Source: Glycine soja (taxonomy: Eukaryota; Streptophyta; Magnoliopsida; Fabales; Fabaceae). From it: 64,000 nt of DNA. This document shows, in pieces, positions 22,618 through 33,932 of this stretch. Each line of letters opens with the position of its first letter. Within the stretch, counting starts at the first letter, position 1. The translations under genes and the position numbers were made by a program. The stretch lies in contig NC_041019.1 in assembly GCF_004193775.1 (NCBI RefSeq), forward strand, positions 13,921,020 to 13,985,019. The letters are read 5' to 3'. The notes beneath the pieces were generated by a model. It did no database searches and was not told the origin of the DNA. It was given only the letters and a program-made list of their open reading frames with translations.

Positions 22618-22683
22618 TGGTATCTAGAGCCTTTTTTTTTCTTCTTAATTTTTTGTTTCTTCAAGGTCTTGCTATGTGCTTTC

Positions 22684-23229
22684 ATGGCTTTCGCTCCATT
22701 AAATCTCATTTCTCATTCGTTCCCCAACTCTATTGCAGAGAAGCTTGATGATTCGAATTATCTCCACTGGTGACAACACGTCGAACCAATGATCAAATCG
22801 CACAAGCTATAGCGATTTTTCATTAATCTAGTCATTCCGCCTCGTTATCTTACCGAGGATAATCGTATTGCTGATCGCATCAATCTAGAGTATGAAATCT
22901 GGGAAGTTCAAGACCAAACGCTTCTTGTTTGGCTACAATATACGCTTTTGAAGTTTGTGTTGTCAAGAGTTCTAGGTTCCAACCATTCCTATCAGGTTTA
23001 GGACAAAATCCATGAATATTTCTGTCTCCACACTAAATCCTGTGCACATCAACTCTGCACTACGATGCATGCAATCACTCTTGATGGAAAATCAATTGAT
23101 GAATATTTGCACAAGATCAAAGGATATGTAGATGAACTGGCTAGTGTAGATGTTCTTGTTGGGCATGAGGAGTATGTTGATGCACTCCTTGAAGGATTAC
23201 CGTCTGATTATGCGTTGATTTTAGCTTTG
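22684..23229 (+). pseudogene. Copia gag remnant (third copy in the chain)
   Basis: The ATG at 22684 starts MAFAPLNLISHSFPNSIAEK. Gag core sequence (TLDGKSIDEYLHKIKGYVDE) follows to about 23215. Stops near 22773 and 23000 break the frame. The copy ends at about 23230, where an Ogre-like LTR fragment in the opposite orientation begins. Confidence 0.8.
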
Positions 23230-23231
23230 AA

Positions 23232-23520
23232 CGGATTCCACAACAACTCGCCTAGGTGAGCTCTTGCTTCCTCCAAAAGTAATCCAGCTCGCCCAGGCGA
23301 GCTGGTTACTTCATCCCTAAGCTTTCTAGTGGGCCCAGGGGCTGAAAAATGTCCCAAAAGTGACCATTTTGACCTTCTTTTGAATATTTTGCATATTTCC
23401 TTCCGAAACGTCACAAAACCCTACGGAATGTGCAACAATTAGTGTTAAGCAGCTCAATTCAGCTAGTGAGAATTCAAATGTTGGCAAATGATCGTCCCTG
23501 GATGAAATTAGGGTATGACA
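23232..23520 (-). mobile_element. Ogre/Tat-like gypsy LTR fragment
   Basis: On the minus strand this starts TGTCATACCCTAATTTCATC at 23520 and matches the beginning of the LTR at 57321, including the CTCGCCTAGGCGAG-type blocks. The plus-strand bases just beyond, GTTGCCCCTCTTATC, are the complement of a polypurine tract, so this is the start of a 3' LTR and the internal 3' region lies at higher coordinates. The LTR is cut after about 290 bp. Confidence 0.75.
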
Positions 23521-23569
23521 GTTGCCCCTCTTATCTTTTATTGGAGATAAAAGATAAGTAAAGATAAAG

Positions 23570-24715
23570 ACACTAATTTTGTTCGAGCGATCTCACCATC
23601 CGACCAGTCACAAGCGAAAGCCCAATCAATGATACCTGTAAAAAACAAAAAGCATAAGAGACATCAGGTATATCAACAAAAAACCTTGAAGTCTTGCAAA
23701 GTAAGGGAGACATCGAAGTCTCGACAAAAGACTCAGATAGTCTTAGAAAAGATAAAGAGTGGAAGATATGGTTGTCTATGCATGCCAACGGACTTAATTG
23801 TCTTTGGAAGGTAAAAAAGACTGTAATAGTCTTGAAAACAATGAAAGCGATAACCATGATTGTCTCCACATGCCAACATATTTGATTGTCTCTGGAAGGC
23901 AAATGAGTCTGTTATAGTCTCGAAAACAACAAAAGAGGATGACCATGATTGTCTTCGCATGCCAACGGACTTGATTGTCTCTGAAAGACAAAGGAGACTA
24001 TAATAGTCTTGAAAACAACAAAAGTGAATGACCATGATTGTCTCCGCAAGCCAACGGACTTGATTGTCTCTGGAAGGCAAAGGAGACTGTAATAGTCTTT
24101 GTCAAAAGACATTGAAGTCTTCGAAAAGAGGCATATGACCATGATTGTCTCTGCATGCCAATGGACTTGATTGTCTCTGGAAGGTAAAGAAGACTTTAAT
24201 TGTCTTGATCGAAAGACATTGAAGTCTTGGATAAGGGACAGATGACCATAATTTATCTCTGCGTGCCAACAGACTTGATTCTCTCTGGAAGGCAAATAAT
24301 ACTTTCATAGTCTTGATTGAAAGACATTGAAGTCTTCAAAAAGAGGCAGATGATCATAATTTGTCTTTACGTGCCAACGGACTTAATTGTCTCTGAAAGG
24401 CAAAGAAGACTTTAATAGTCTTGATCGAAAGACATTGAAGTCTTCAAAAAGAGGCAAATGACCATAAATTGTCTGTGCGTGCCAACGGACTAGATTGTCT
24501 TTGGAAGACAAAGAAGACTTTAATAGTCTTGATCGAAAGACATTGAAGTCTTCGAAAAGGAGTAGATGATCATAATTTGTCTCTGTGTGCCGACGGACTT
24601 GATTGTCTCTGGAAGACAACAAAGACTTTAATAATCTTTGTCAAAAGACATTGAAGTCTTCGGAAAGGGACAAATGACCATAATTTGTCTCTGCGTGCCG
24701 ACGGACTTGATTGTC
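23570..24715 (-). repeat. Tandem repeat array, about 107-bp unit, minus orientation
   Basis: At least nine diverged copies of a unit containing GATTGTCTCTGGAAGGCAAA and GACATTGAAGTCTTC. The marker GATTGTCT recurs near 23884, 23973, 24063, 24169, 24277, 24386, 24493, 24600 and 24708. Spacing is about 90 bp in the first copies and about 107 bp later. The array lies directly inside the polypurine tract of the Ogre/Tat-like LTR, where such elements are known to carry variable tandem repeats between pol and the 3' LTR. Long open frames here are by-products of the repeat and do not look coding. Confidence 0.85.
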
Positions 24716-25094
24716 CCACCAAAATCCAGCTTTCTAAAAGTCCTATTAATCCATGATTACGCATATTATCTTTGATTTGATAGGAAATGACTTACAAAGT
24801 CAAATCATGACATGTATGTGGTTCAAAATTAAGATGAAACACTTTCCTATGTGAGATTTTATACACTGTGAGTGATTTTCCTCTATTTTCAATTGGACCC
24901 AGTGCCTTCTTCTAATGTTCTTTTAGAGATGAAATGCAAATGTCCCAAATCTCATTTGTGGTTATGAGAAATTCTATCAGCATGTTTTCCTTCCCCACTA
25001 GTCACATTGTTTTTCTTCAAAAATATATGTTGCTCTGATCAGTTTGGAGGTTTGTTTCTTAGCTAAGCATGCTCACGTTTTAGTGAAATACTTT
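24716..25094. other. Spacer between two inverted tandem arrays
   Basis: Non-repetitive AT-rich sequence that I cannot assign. It separates the minus-oriented array from the plus-oriented one. Confidence 0.6.
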
Positions 25095-25618
25095 CAAAGA
25101 CTACTAAAGTCTTCTTTGCCTTCCAGAGACAATAAAGTCTGTTGGCACGCAAAGACAAATTATGGTCCTATGTCCTTTTTCGAAGACTTCAATGTCTTTC
25201 AACCGAAACTATTAAAGTCTTATTTGCCTTCTAGAGACAATCAAATCCGTTGGCACGCAGAGACAACCATGGTCATCTGCCCCTTTTTGAAGACTTCAAT
25301 GTCTTTCAACCGAGACTATTAAAGTCTTCTTTGCCTTCCAGAGACAATCAAGTCTGTTGGCATGCAGAGAAAATCATGGTCATCTGCCCCTTTCCGAAGA
25401 CTTCAATGTCTTTCGACCGAGACTATTAAAGTCTCATTTGCCTTCCAGAGACAATCAAATCCGTTGGAATGTAGAGACAATCATGGTCATCTGCCCCTTT
25501 TTGAAGACTTCAATGTCTTTCGACCGAGACTATTAAAGTCTTCTTTGCCTTCCAGAGACAATCAAGTCCATTGGCATGCAGAGACAACTATGGTCATCTG
25601 CCCCTTTTCGAAAAAGTT
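25095..25618 (+). repeat. Tandem repeat array, 107-bp unit, plus orientation
   Basis: Five copies of the same unit as in 23570-24715, in reverse complement. The marker TTGCCTTCCAGAG begins at 25116, 25224, 25331, 25438 and 25545, giving spacings of 108, 107, 107 and 107. The array ends where Athila-like pol begins. With the other array it forms a long inverted repeat with arms of at least 0.5 kb. Confidence 0.88.
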
Positions 25619-25639
25619 TTGAAAAAGCATAGGGCAGCG

Positions 25640-27146
25640 ATTGAATGGCACATATCAGACCTTAAGGGAATTAACCCTTCCTACTGCATGCACAAAATCA
25701 ACATGGAAGCCGAGTACAAACCTGTGAGATAGCCGCAGAGAAGACTGAATCCTTCTATGAAGGAAGAAGTGCGCAAGGAAGTGCTCAAGTTGTTGGAAGC
25801 AGGCCTCATCTATCCCATCTCAGATAGTGCTTGGGTGAGCCCCGTACAAGTAGTCCTAAAGAAAGGTGGCATGGAAATGATCAAAAATGAAAAGAATGAT
25901 TTGATCCCCACAAGAATAGTCACGGGGTGGAGGATGTGCATCAACTACAGGAATTTGAACGATGCCACAAGGAAGGATCATTTTCCTCTTCCTTTCATGG
26001 ACCAGATGCTTGAGAGACTAGCTGGTCAATCATTCTATTGTTTTCTGGACGGCTACTATGGATATAATTAAATTTTTGTGGACCCAAATGATCAAGAAAA
26101 GGCAGCATTCACTTGCCCCTTCGACGTGTTTGCTTACAGAAGAATGCTCTTCGGGCTTTTGCAATGCTCCCGCTACTTTTCAAAGATGCATGATGGCAAT
26201 ATTTTTCGACATAGTAGAGAAGTGTATTGAAGTGTTTATGGATGACTTCTCCATGTTCAGCTCATCATTCGATTGTTGTCTAGCCAATTTGGAGCTGGTG
26301 TTGCAACGTTGTGAGGAGACCAATCTGGTGCTTAATTGGGAAAAATGCCATTTTATGGTCTAACAAGGGATTGTTTTGGGCCACAAAATTTCTATAAGGG
26401 AAATTGAGGTAGATAAGGCTAAAAATGATGTTATTGAGAAGTTGCCTCCACCAATTAATGTTAAGGGAGTAAGGAGCTTTTTGGGGCATGCTGGGTTCTA
26501 TGGGCGGTTTATTAAAGACTTTTCAAAGATTGCCAAATCGTTGAGTAATTTGCTCAATAAAGACGTTGTGTTCTTATTTGATGAAGAGTGTTTGAAGGCA
26601 TTCAACACCTTAAAGACCAGCTTAGTATCCGCTCCCGTCATTACAGCACCAGATTGGAGCCAAGAGTTTGAGCTCATGTGTGACGCAAGTGACTATGCCG
26701 CTGGTGCTGTGTTGGGCCAGAGGAAGGGCAGAGTTTTTCATGCCATCTACTATGCGAGCAAGGTCTTAAATGATGCTCAATTAAATTATGCCACCATAGA
26801 AAAGGAGATGCTTGCAATTGTCTATGCCCTGGAAAAATTTAGATCATACCTAGTGGGATCCAAGGTTATTGTGTACACCGACCATGCAACTATCAAATAT
26901 TTGTTGACCAAGGCTGATTCTAAGCCCAGGCTAATCAGGTGGATTATATTGCAGCAAGAATTTGATCTAGTCATTCAAGACAAGAAGGGATCTCAGAATC
27001 TGGTGGCTGACCACTTGTCAAGACTAGTAAATGAGGAAGTGACCTTGAAGGAACTGGAAATAAGAGATGAGTTTCCAGATGAATCATTGTTAGTGGTGAA
27101 TGAGAGACCATGGTTTGCTGATCTAGCCAACTTTAAGGCAGCATGA
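25640..27146 (+). pseudogene. Gypsy reverse transcriptase and RNase H remnant
   Basis: The sequence reads KEEVRKEVLKLLEAGLIYPI, WRMCINYRNLNDATRKDHFP, FGLCNAPATFQRCM, the catalytic box FMDDFSMF near 26235, the [19 protein letters not shown] connection and an RNase H with [18 protein letters not shown] and [12 protein letters not shown], ending near 27143. A frame change near 26130, a TAA at 26361 and a TAG near 25730 break it. The domain order RT then RNase H then integrase is that of Ty3/gypsy elements. Confidence 0.88.
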
Positions 27147-27264
27147 ATCCTTCCAAGGGATCTAAACTGGTAGCAAAAGAAGAAATTCTTGCATGATGCT
27201 CACTTTTATGTCGGATGATCCATACTTGTTTAAGATTGGAGCTGATAATCTTTAGAGGAGATGT

Positions 27265-28367
27265 GTGACAAAAGAGGAGTCTAAAAGCATATTGTGGCAC
27301 TGCCATAATTCACCTTGTGGAGGTCATTATAGTGGAGACAAAACAGCAGCCAAGGTCCTACAATCGGGATTCTTTTGGCCCTCACTTTTCAAGGATGCCC
27401 ATGAACATGCAACTCAGTGCGATCAATGTCAAAGAATGGGAGGTATCTCAAGGGGAAATGAAATGCCCCTACAAAATATCATGGAGGTAGAAGTCTATGA
27501 CTATTGGGGTATTGACTTTGAAGGTCCACTTCCTCCATCTTATGGGAACGAATACATCCTTGTAACTATTGACTATGTGTCCAAGTGGGTTGAAGCAGTG
27601 GCTGCCCCAAAGAATAATGCCAAAACTATTATAAAATTCTTGAAGAAGAATATCTTTTCTCGCTTTAGGGTGTCGAGAGTCCTAATCAGTGATAGGGGCT
27701 CTCATTTTTGCAATAGCCAACTTCAAAAGGTGTTGGGTCATTACAGCGTCACACACAAAGTGACCTCACCATACCATGCACAAACGAACGGTCAAGCTGA
27801 GGTTTCCAATAGGGAACTGAAAAAGATTCTAGGAAAATTGTGGCTTCTACTAGAAGAGATTGGGCAAGTAAGCTGGATGATGCATTGTAGGCTTATAGGA
27901 CTGCCTTTAAAACCCCCATATGACTATCTCCATTTCAAATGGTTTATGGCAAAGCCTATCACTTGCCAGTAGAGATGGAGCATAAAGCATATTGGGCTTT
28001 AAAGTTCCTGAATTTTGATGAAGTTCTATCGAGAGAGAAAAGGAAGTTGTAACTGTTGGAGTTGGAGGAAATGAGGTTGAATGCTTATGAATCATCTTAG
28101 CTATACAAGCAAAAGGTGAAGGCATATCATGACAAAAAGTTGTTGAAGAAGGACTTCCAGCTAGGCCAACAAGTTTTGCTTTTCAACTCAAGGCTTAAGT
28201 TGTTCCAAGGAAAACTAAAGTCTAAATGGTCTGGACCATTTACTATCAAAGAAGTGAAGCCATACGGAGTAGTGGAGTTAATGGATTCTCAGTCAAAAAC
28301 TCCTGAGAAAAGATGGATTGTGAATGGGCAAAGATTGCAGACCAATCAGAGTTGCAGAACTCACTAA
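27265..28367 (+). pseudogene. Gypsy integrase remnant
   Basis: A zinc-binding HHCC segment (HCHNSPCGGHYSGDKTAAKV with CDQCQRMG) is followed by the DDE core (DYWGIDFEGPLPPSYGN, VSRVLISDRGSHFCN, HAQTNGQAEVSNRELK) and, after a frame change near 27860, the C-terminal part ([32 protein letters not shown]) ending at 28366. The three acidic core positions can be traced. Stops near 27970 and 28098 disable it. It lacks a chromodomain, in keeping with Athila/Tat rather than chromoviruses. Confidence 0.88.
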
Positions 28368-28384
28368 GCCCAAAAACCACTCGG

Positions 28385-29610
28385 GTTAACATTTTAGATT
28401 ATTGGATTGAGCGAGTCTGTCTCGCTAAGCATGTGAATTCAAATTCTAAAAATTCAAACGTCACAGAGTGCTTGCTTAGCGCAACACTCGTGCTTAGCAA
28501 GCAAATTGTAACTGCAAAAAGAAAACATAACTGCCCTAAGGTAGTTACATTCTCAATTACTATATCTGCACTTCACTTCTTCTTCTGCTCATCATTTGTT
28601 CTGCTCATTATTCACATTCTACTCATCATTTGCATCACTCAACTCTGTAATTCCAAGTAAGTTTTTCTCGCTTTTCTTTTGTTAATTTCCGTATTGAAAC
28701 CCTAGGGTAGAGGACATTAGAAGTTTGCTTTTTGATTATTTGAGTGTGTTGCTACTGATGATTGTTAGTCTCTGTGTAGTTAATGTGATGTTAGGACTGT
28801 AACATAGGTTGCAATGTGGTTTTGGTTAGAAGGGCTAAGCCTCAAGCTTCCAAGCCTGAATAGTGGCTTCGGGAGTTGAGGCTAATAAGCCCTAATTTCT
28901 GAGTTTTGCGATGAACTTGCTAAGCGAACTTGCCCCGCTAAGCGAGTTCATACATTTTGATGAATTTATGGGTTTTAGGATGAACTCACTAAGCGCGCCC
29001 TGTTCTGCTAAGCGAGTTCATCAACTTTGTTTCAATTTCTGCAGTTAGGATGAACTCGTTAAGCCATTACACTACGGCTTAGCGAGTCTTGGATGTTTAC
29101 TTATATTATCTGGGTTTTGAATGAACTCACTAAGGTGGCCATCCACGCTTAGCGAGCACACATAGATAGGTCTAAATCCTAGAGGCTTTTTGTATTCCCT
29201 CCGTGGCTTAGCGCGTCACACGCGCAAAGCCCAATTTCGCCTCTGGAATAAAATTGGGCTAAGTGAGCCTGCCTCACTAAGCCCAAAGCAACTTAGTTTT
29301 TTGCATACTTGTTCACGTGCTAAGCGCACCATGCACACTCAATGCCAATAACTCTCTCTCATGAAATAAGGCTTAGCGAGCCTGTCTCGCTAAGTGTCAT
29401 CTGTAGTGAGTCTTGCTAAGCGCGCACTGGCGCTAAGCCTAGTTAGTTTGTCGCACTAAGCGCAATTCCCTCTTTATTTATGAATAAGGCTTAGCAAGTC
29501 ACCCTCGCTTAGCCACTATTGTCTTTCAGCTAACCATGAGGCTCTCGCTTAGCCATTGTTGCTATTTTTCTGTTGTCGCGCTAAGCGCAATGTTGTTGTT
29601 CAATCCATTT
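28385..29610 (+). repeat. Spacer with dense CTAAGCG/CGCTTAG motifs
   Basis: Between integrase and the env-position ORF, the 7-mers GCTAAGC, CTAAGCG and their complements recur about every 40-80 bp in both orientations (for example near 28420, 28915, 28990, 29060, 29145, 29370, 29425, 29490, 29580). The motif appears again in the LTR at 32330-32580, also as GCTCAGCGAG. No protein is encoded. Confidence 0.75.
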
Positions 29611-29620
29611 TAGTGTTCTA

Positions 29621-30786
29621 GTGCAGATGGATTTGAAAAAAAGACGCGCCTCATCCTCTAGACACCAAGAACCATATGATACATCTCGTTTTGTCTCTGA
29701 GATCACATGGGAGAGATATGAGACGAACGTCCATCACAAGAACATTCTCTTAGAGAGGAACATAGAGCTAGCTTACTCCTATTATGATGAGTTCCTCCGG
29801 AGCTGGAGCGTCGTCAGTGGCATAGGAATCTCACCCACCAGATGGAGAATCACATTGACTTGGTGCTGGTTAAGGAGTTCTACTCCAACCTCTATGACCC
29901 AGAGGATCGCTCCCCTAGGCAATGCATGGTGCGGGGGAATATGATCAAATATTATGCCGCCACACTGAACACTTTCCTGGAGACACCGGTGGTACTCGAA
30001 CCTAGGGAGAGGTACTCAGCATACTCTCACTTCTGTTACATTCACCCTGACCCTTAGGCTATTGCAGCCAAACTTTGTGTACCAGGGTGGGGATTTGTTT
30101 TAAATGTTGAAGGGGCGCCTTGGAAGCTGCTGAGAAAGAACCTGACTACTTTTGCTCAGACATGGAGTGTCCTTTCATACTTCAACCTCGCTCCTACTTC
30201 TCACACCTCTGACCTTAACATTGACAGAGCGAGCTTTGTGTACGGACTAGTCATGAAGATGCACATGGACCTGAGCTCAATCATTTTAGGATAGATCTCC
30301 CAGATGGCCCAGTCTAACTCTTCTAGGTTGGGCTTTCCTTCCCTTATCACAACCTTATGCATAGCCAGAGGGGTGGTGTCTGATTCGTTGATGTTCGAGT
30401 CCCTCAGCCCGGCCATTAATTTGGCTTATATCAGAAAGAACTGTTGGAACCCAGAGGATCCTTCCATCACATTCCCTGGGTCCCGCAAGGCCACGACGCA
30501 GGCCCCTTCAGATGCTCTAACTCCAACACTAGCACTAGTCCCTCCACCTCCAGCACCTATTTCAACTCCAGCCGGCCCCTCCGCACCAAGCAGTGACACC
30601 ATTGTGCCCATGCTGCAGAGCATTCATCATGGCCTTTGCCTGGTGATGCAGAGTATGCAGAATTTATCTCAGCAGCAGCCGATCATGAGCATGGAGGACT
30701 TCTTGGAACAAGTAGCTTGGCCCGAAGTCCAACCTTCCTTTTTGGGGGGAGGTGAGGCTCTTGTGGCCCAGGAACCACAGATATAG
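29621..30786 (+). pseudogene. ORF in the env-like position of the Athila element
   Basis: Three overlapping open pieces in different frames (29621-29944, 29842-30057, 30304-30786) read as one damaged protein of about 380 residues. It starts with a basic segment, has a middle part with YAATLNTFLETP and FVYGLVMKMHMDLS stretches, and ends in a proline-rich linker (PPPPAPISTPAGP) and a glutamine-rich tail. I associate this type with the plant retroelement protein family often labelled putative plant transposon protein. No signal peptide or membrane segment is visible in what remains. The role is unknown; decay is certain, with frameshifts near 29830 and stops at 30056 and 30292. Confidence 0.6.
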
Positions 30787-32126
30787 GCAATGGTGGTTGA
30801 CTCTTGCATTTCATGATTGTTTGTGAAATAATGCAGAATTTACTTAGTATTTTACTGCTTTTGAATTTGAACAGTGGTTGACTCTTGCATTTCATGATCT
30901 TATTCAGCAATGGTGTTTGTTTTGATATTTGGTTTGGACTAAATTGATTGCATGATATGAGTGACTTGCACTGCGATATCATATACCTCGAATAAGTCTG
31001 CTTTATGTAGAAGAAAAAAGGCATGAAAATTAAGGGCGTGAGTGAAAATGTTAGCTTGCATGACTGGGAAATAGTGAAGGTATAACCAATTGTTGTAACC
31101 CGATGAGTTGTGTGAATCTTAAACTGTGAGAGGACAACTAGCATCAAGTACTGATTTTTGCATGAATCTTTGAATATTGAATGAATGCATGATTTGGAAA
31201 TGATGAAGGCCATGTTGAATTGATTTTAGCCACTTAGCTAAACAGCCTTACCATGTTCATGAATGATTAAACCCTTGCACCCTTTTGAGCTTGAATATGA
31301 ATGAATGAGTCATTGAACCCTAAACCTAAATGTAAAGGCTATCTCTGTATACCCTACCTTAGGTTATAGGAGAGCATTGTATGGTTTAAGACAAATTTGT
31401 CCCAAATTTGGGGGAGTGTGTTTGGGTGAATTATATTTCAGGAATGTAAGTAACAGCTACACAGAGAGTCAAAATCACAACCATTAGCAGTAATTATAAA
31501 CTGCTAAAATAAATAAAAAAAGAGAGAGAAAAAGAACATCAAAAATAAAGGAAGCTCTGTGTGTTGTTAATTGCACTGCTAATTGTGGCATGTCAATAAA
31601 AGCTAGAAAGTTAAAGAAAAGGGTGATCTATGGATGAATGCTCTCCTAAAACCTAAGTTTTGCATCCTAGAAAAACCATGAATTGTTCTTAGCCCAGCCT
31701 CATTACAAGCCAAAGAAAGTCCTTCATATTCATTTTGTGTGTTTATGACTGTATGGAATGAGATGAAATGAAAAAGTTGGAAATTGTGTTAGTTTTCTAT
31801 ATGAAGAATTACCTGAAACACCTGTGCATATGAGAGAAATAGTGGCCGTGAGGATTAAGCTTGCTTGACCTTCCTTGATACTTGTCATGCCTGCTAGCCT
31901 ATTTCATTTTTGCTACTTAATGCACATGCTCATGTCTTTGAATATAATGCACTTCATTTCGGAAGGTTATTGGTTGATGCATGTTTAGTCATCTCTATTT
32001 GTGTGATTTATGCATACGAGACAAGCACCATTTTGGTTAACCACTGTTGATTCCTTTTGCTTGAGGACAAGAAAACTATTATTTTCTTTGCTTAAGGACA
32101 AGCAAAACTGTAAATTTGGGGGAGTT
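30787..32126 (+). other. 3' untranslated internal region of the Athila-like element
   Basis: No coding signal. It contains one GGGGGAG tract at about 31410 and the polypurine tract (AAATTTGGGGGAG, 32112-32124) directly before the LTR. Confidence 0.65.
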
Positions 32127-33453
32127 TGTTAATTGCTATACATGATATTTTATTGCATTGAAAATAAGTAAAAAAATAGCAATGTGCCTCTAATTTACGG
32201 TTTCTTTTGTGAAGATTGTAAATATTTTCATTCTCGTATGAATTTATAAAGCAGAAACTCCATTTTTGTTTGAACTAATGTTGAATTTAGCTCACTTTGT
32301 AGGCTAAAGAAGAGAAGGTGTGAAATGTTGTTAAAGACTCGCTTAGTGAGATAGATTGGCTAAGCGAGCCTCATTTGCTAAGCGAGGCAGCCAGCTCATT
32401 GAGAGAATGCAAAACCCTAGAAGATGATCAGCTAGAGAGCAGCGCACTTAGCACGCAGCCAGCCCGCCCAACAAGGACGTTGTCTCCACTCGTGCTTAGC
32501 GCGCCCAAGCTCTCTTAGTGGATATTCACTTACTCTCGCTCAGCGAGACATGCTCGCTCAGCGAGTCTTCGTATGCTGAGAAGTCTAAGAGCCTTTAAAA
32601 CACTGAGTTGGTGGAAAATGAAAAGACATCAAGCTGCTACTACATGAAACAGAAGGAAGAAGGCACTTAGGCTGGAGAGAAGACATTTTCTTCATCCTTT
32701 ACCATTTTCTTTCACAAAAACATTATTTTCCTCTTTGTATTAAGTCCTCCTTGTTAATGGATGGCTAGGAACTTCATTGTTGGGGAGTTATTCTACTGAG
32801 CACTCTTAATGTAAACTTCTAACTATCTATTTAATGTTATTTTCTGGTGTTCTTTGCTTCTATCTGCATTTATTTTACATGCTTATGGCTTGATCATCCA
32901 TTTGTATGTTTAGTTAGGTTTTTAAGTGTTGGAAAATGCTTGGAATCCTTAGAACTAGATAGAGCATCTAAAGGTCTATTTATCTAGGAATAGAATGCAG
33001 TAATCTACTATATTTTGTATTAGGTGCGTACTGCAACTCCCTTAGAATGAGTGGGTTGAGGAATCAAGAACAAAAACTAAGAGAGTTAGGCTCATTCTTG
33101 TGAGGAATCATAGTCTGAGTAAATAGGTGGTGCAAGAGCGCTAAAATAACGTTAAATAGAGGGAAACCTTTTATAACGGCAAGAGAAAGTTTAGTAGAAG
33201 ACTCCCTGACGCTTTTACCTTGATATTTATCGCATTTTACAACTTTGTGTTTACTTCATAAGTTGATAAGTAGAGTAATTAATTACAGAAAATAAAATCA
33301 TTGATAAACCTTTCATTTCATTTCCAAAGCTAAAAGTGTTTACATACTGAATATACAACATCTAAGTGAAACAAATTCCCTATGGGTACGATACTCGGTC
33401 TTACCGTTTAAATACTACTTGTGCAAATTGGTACACTTGCCAATAAGTTAACA
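32127..33453 (+). repeat. Athila-like 3' LTR (1.33 kb)
   Basis: It begins TGTTAATTGC after a polypurine tract and ends AAGTTAACA, so the ends form the inverted repeat TGTTAA/TTAACA. It contains several CTAAGCG motifs. It abuts a 47-bp remnant of the chromovirus LTR at 33454, so it lies within that older LTR. Confidence 0.78.
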
Positions 33454-33558
33454 ACCTCCCCCTTAGATTGGGTTGTGCTTGTGGTTCATTCTTCCTATTA
33501 CCCCCACAGCTTCCAAAAGTACCTTGTCCTCAAGGTGGTAAGATGATTAAAGTTGCTC

Positions 33559-33932
33559 CTAGTCCTCCCAGAATGTGTCATTAGGGGACAATCCCTCCCA
33601 TTGAACCAACACTTGCAACTTGGAACCAGTAAAAACAGGATCACGATGAGTTCCCAAAATAACTAAAGGGGTAATGATGGGTTGATTATCAATCAAAGTA
33701 GCCGATAGTGACAGGGAAGAGGTGGTGTTTGAGGTAGAAAAATGAAATGGCTTAAGCATGGAAAATAGAATACAGGGTGAACACGAGCACCCTCAGGTAG
33801 CTTAATTTTATATGTAGCTTTACCAATGCGTTCCAGGATCTGATATGGCTCATAATATCTCTTAGCTAACTTAGAATAAGTAGCATGATTTCCATAAATA
33901 GTGGATTGATGGTGAGGGCACAATTTAACCAT
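33559..33932 (-). pseudogene. Chromovirus integrase C-terminus and chromodomain remnant
   Basis: The minus strand encodes KLAKRYYEPYQILERIGKAT and YKIKLPEGARVHPVFYFPCL, the integrase end. After a frame change comes a chromodomain-like VLVQWEGLSPNDTFWED. Chromodomains of such elements are thought to steer insertion to heterochromatin. Confidence 0.78.

Larger units (their letters stand above)
25619..33453 (+). mobile_element. Athila-like Ty3/gypsy element, 5' truncated
   Basis: In order on the plus strand: RT, RNase H, integrase, a spacer rich in CTAAGCG motifs, an ORF region in the position of the Athila env-like gene, a long 3' untranslated part with two GGGGGAGT tracts, a polypurine tract at 32113-32124 and the 3' LTR. 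The 5' LTR, gag and protease are missing; pol begins abruptly next to a tandem array. Frameshifts at about 26130 and 27150 and in the integrase, plus several stops, show decay. The resemblance to soybean Athila-type families (Calypso/Diaspora) is from memory. Confidence 0.82.

Noticed and set aside
23573..24764. Several open frames repeating SRDNQVRWHAE-like peptides
   Set aside because: They are translations of the 107-bp tandem repeat in a non-coding part of a retroelement. Frames change between units and no start or codon pattern is kept.
23570..25618. Regular repeats that might suggest a CRISPR-like array
   Set aside because: The units are about 107 bp and similar throughout, with no short repeat and unique spacer alternation. 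The host is a plant.
25044..25622. Open frames of 86-92 residues on the plus strand
   Set aside because: They are the same tandem repeat in the other orientation, not a gene.
30683..31213. 176-residue minus-strand frame
   Set aside because: It lies opposite the end of the env-position ORF and in the 3' untranslated part of the Athila-like element, with no family resemblance.
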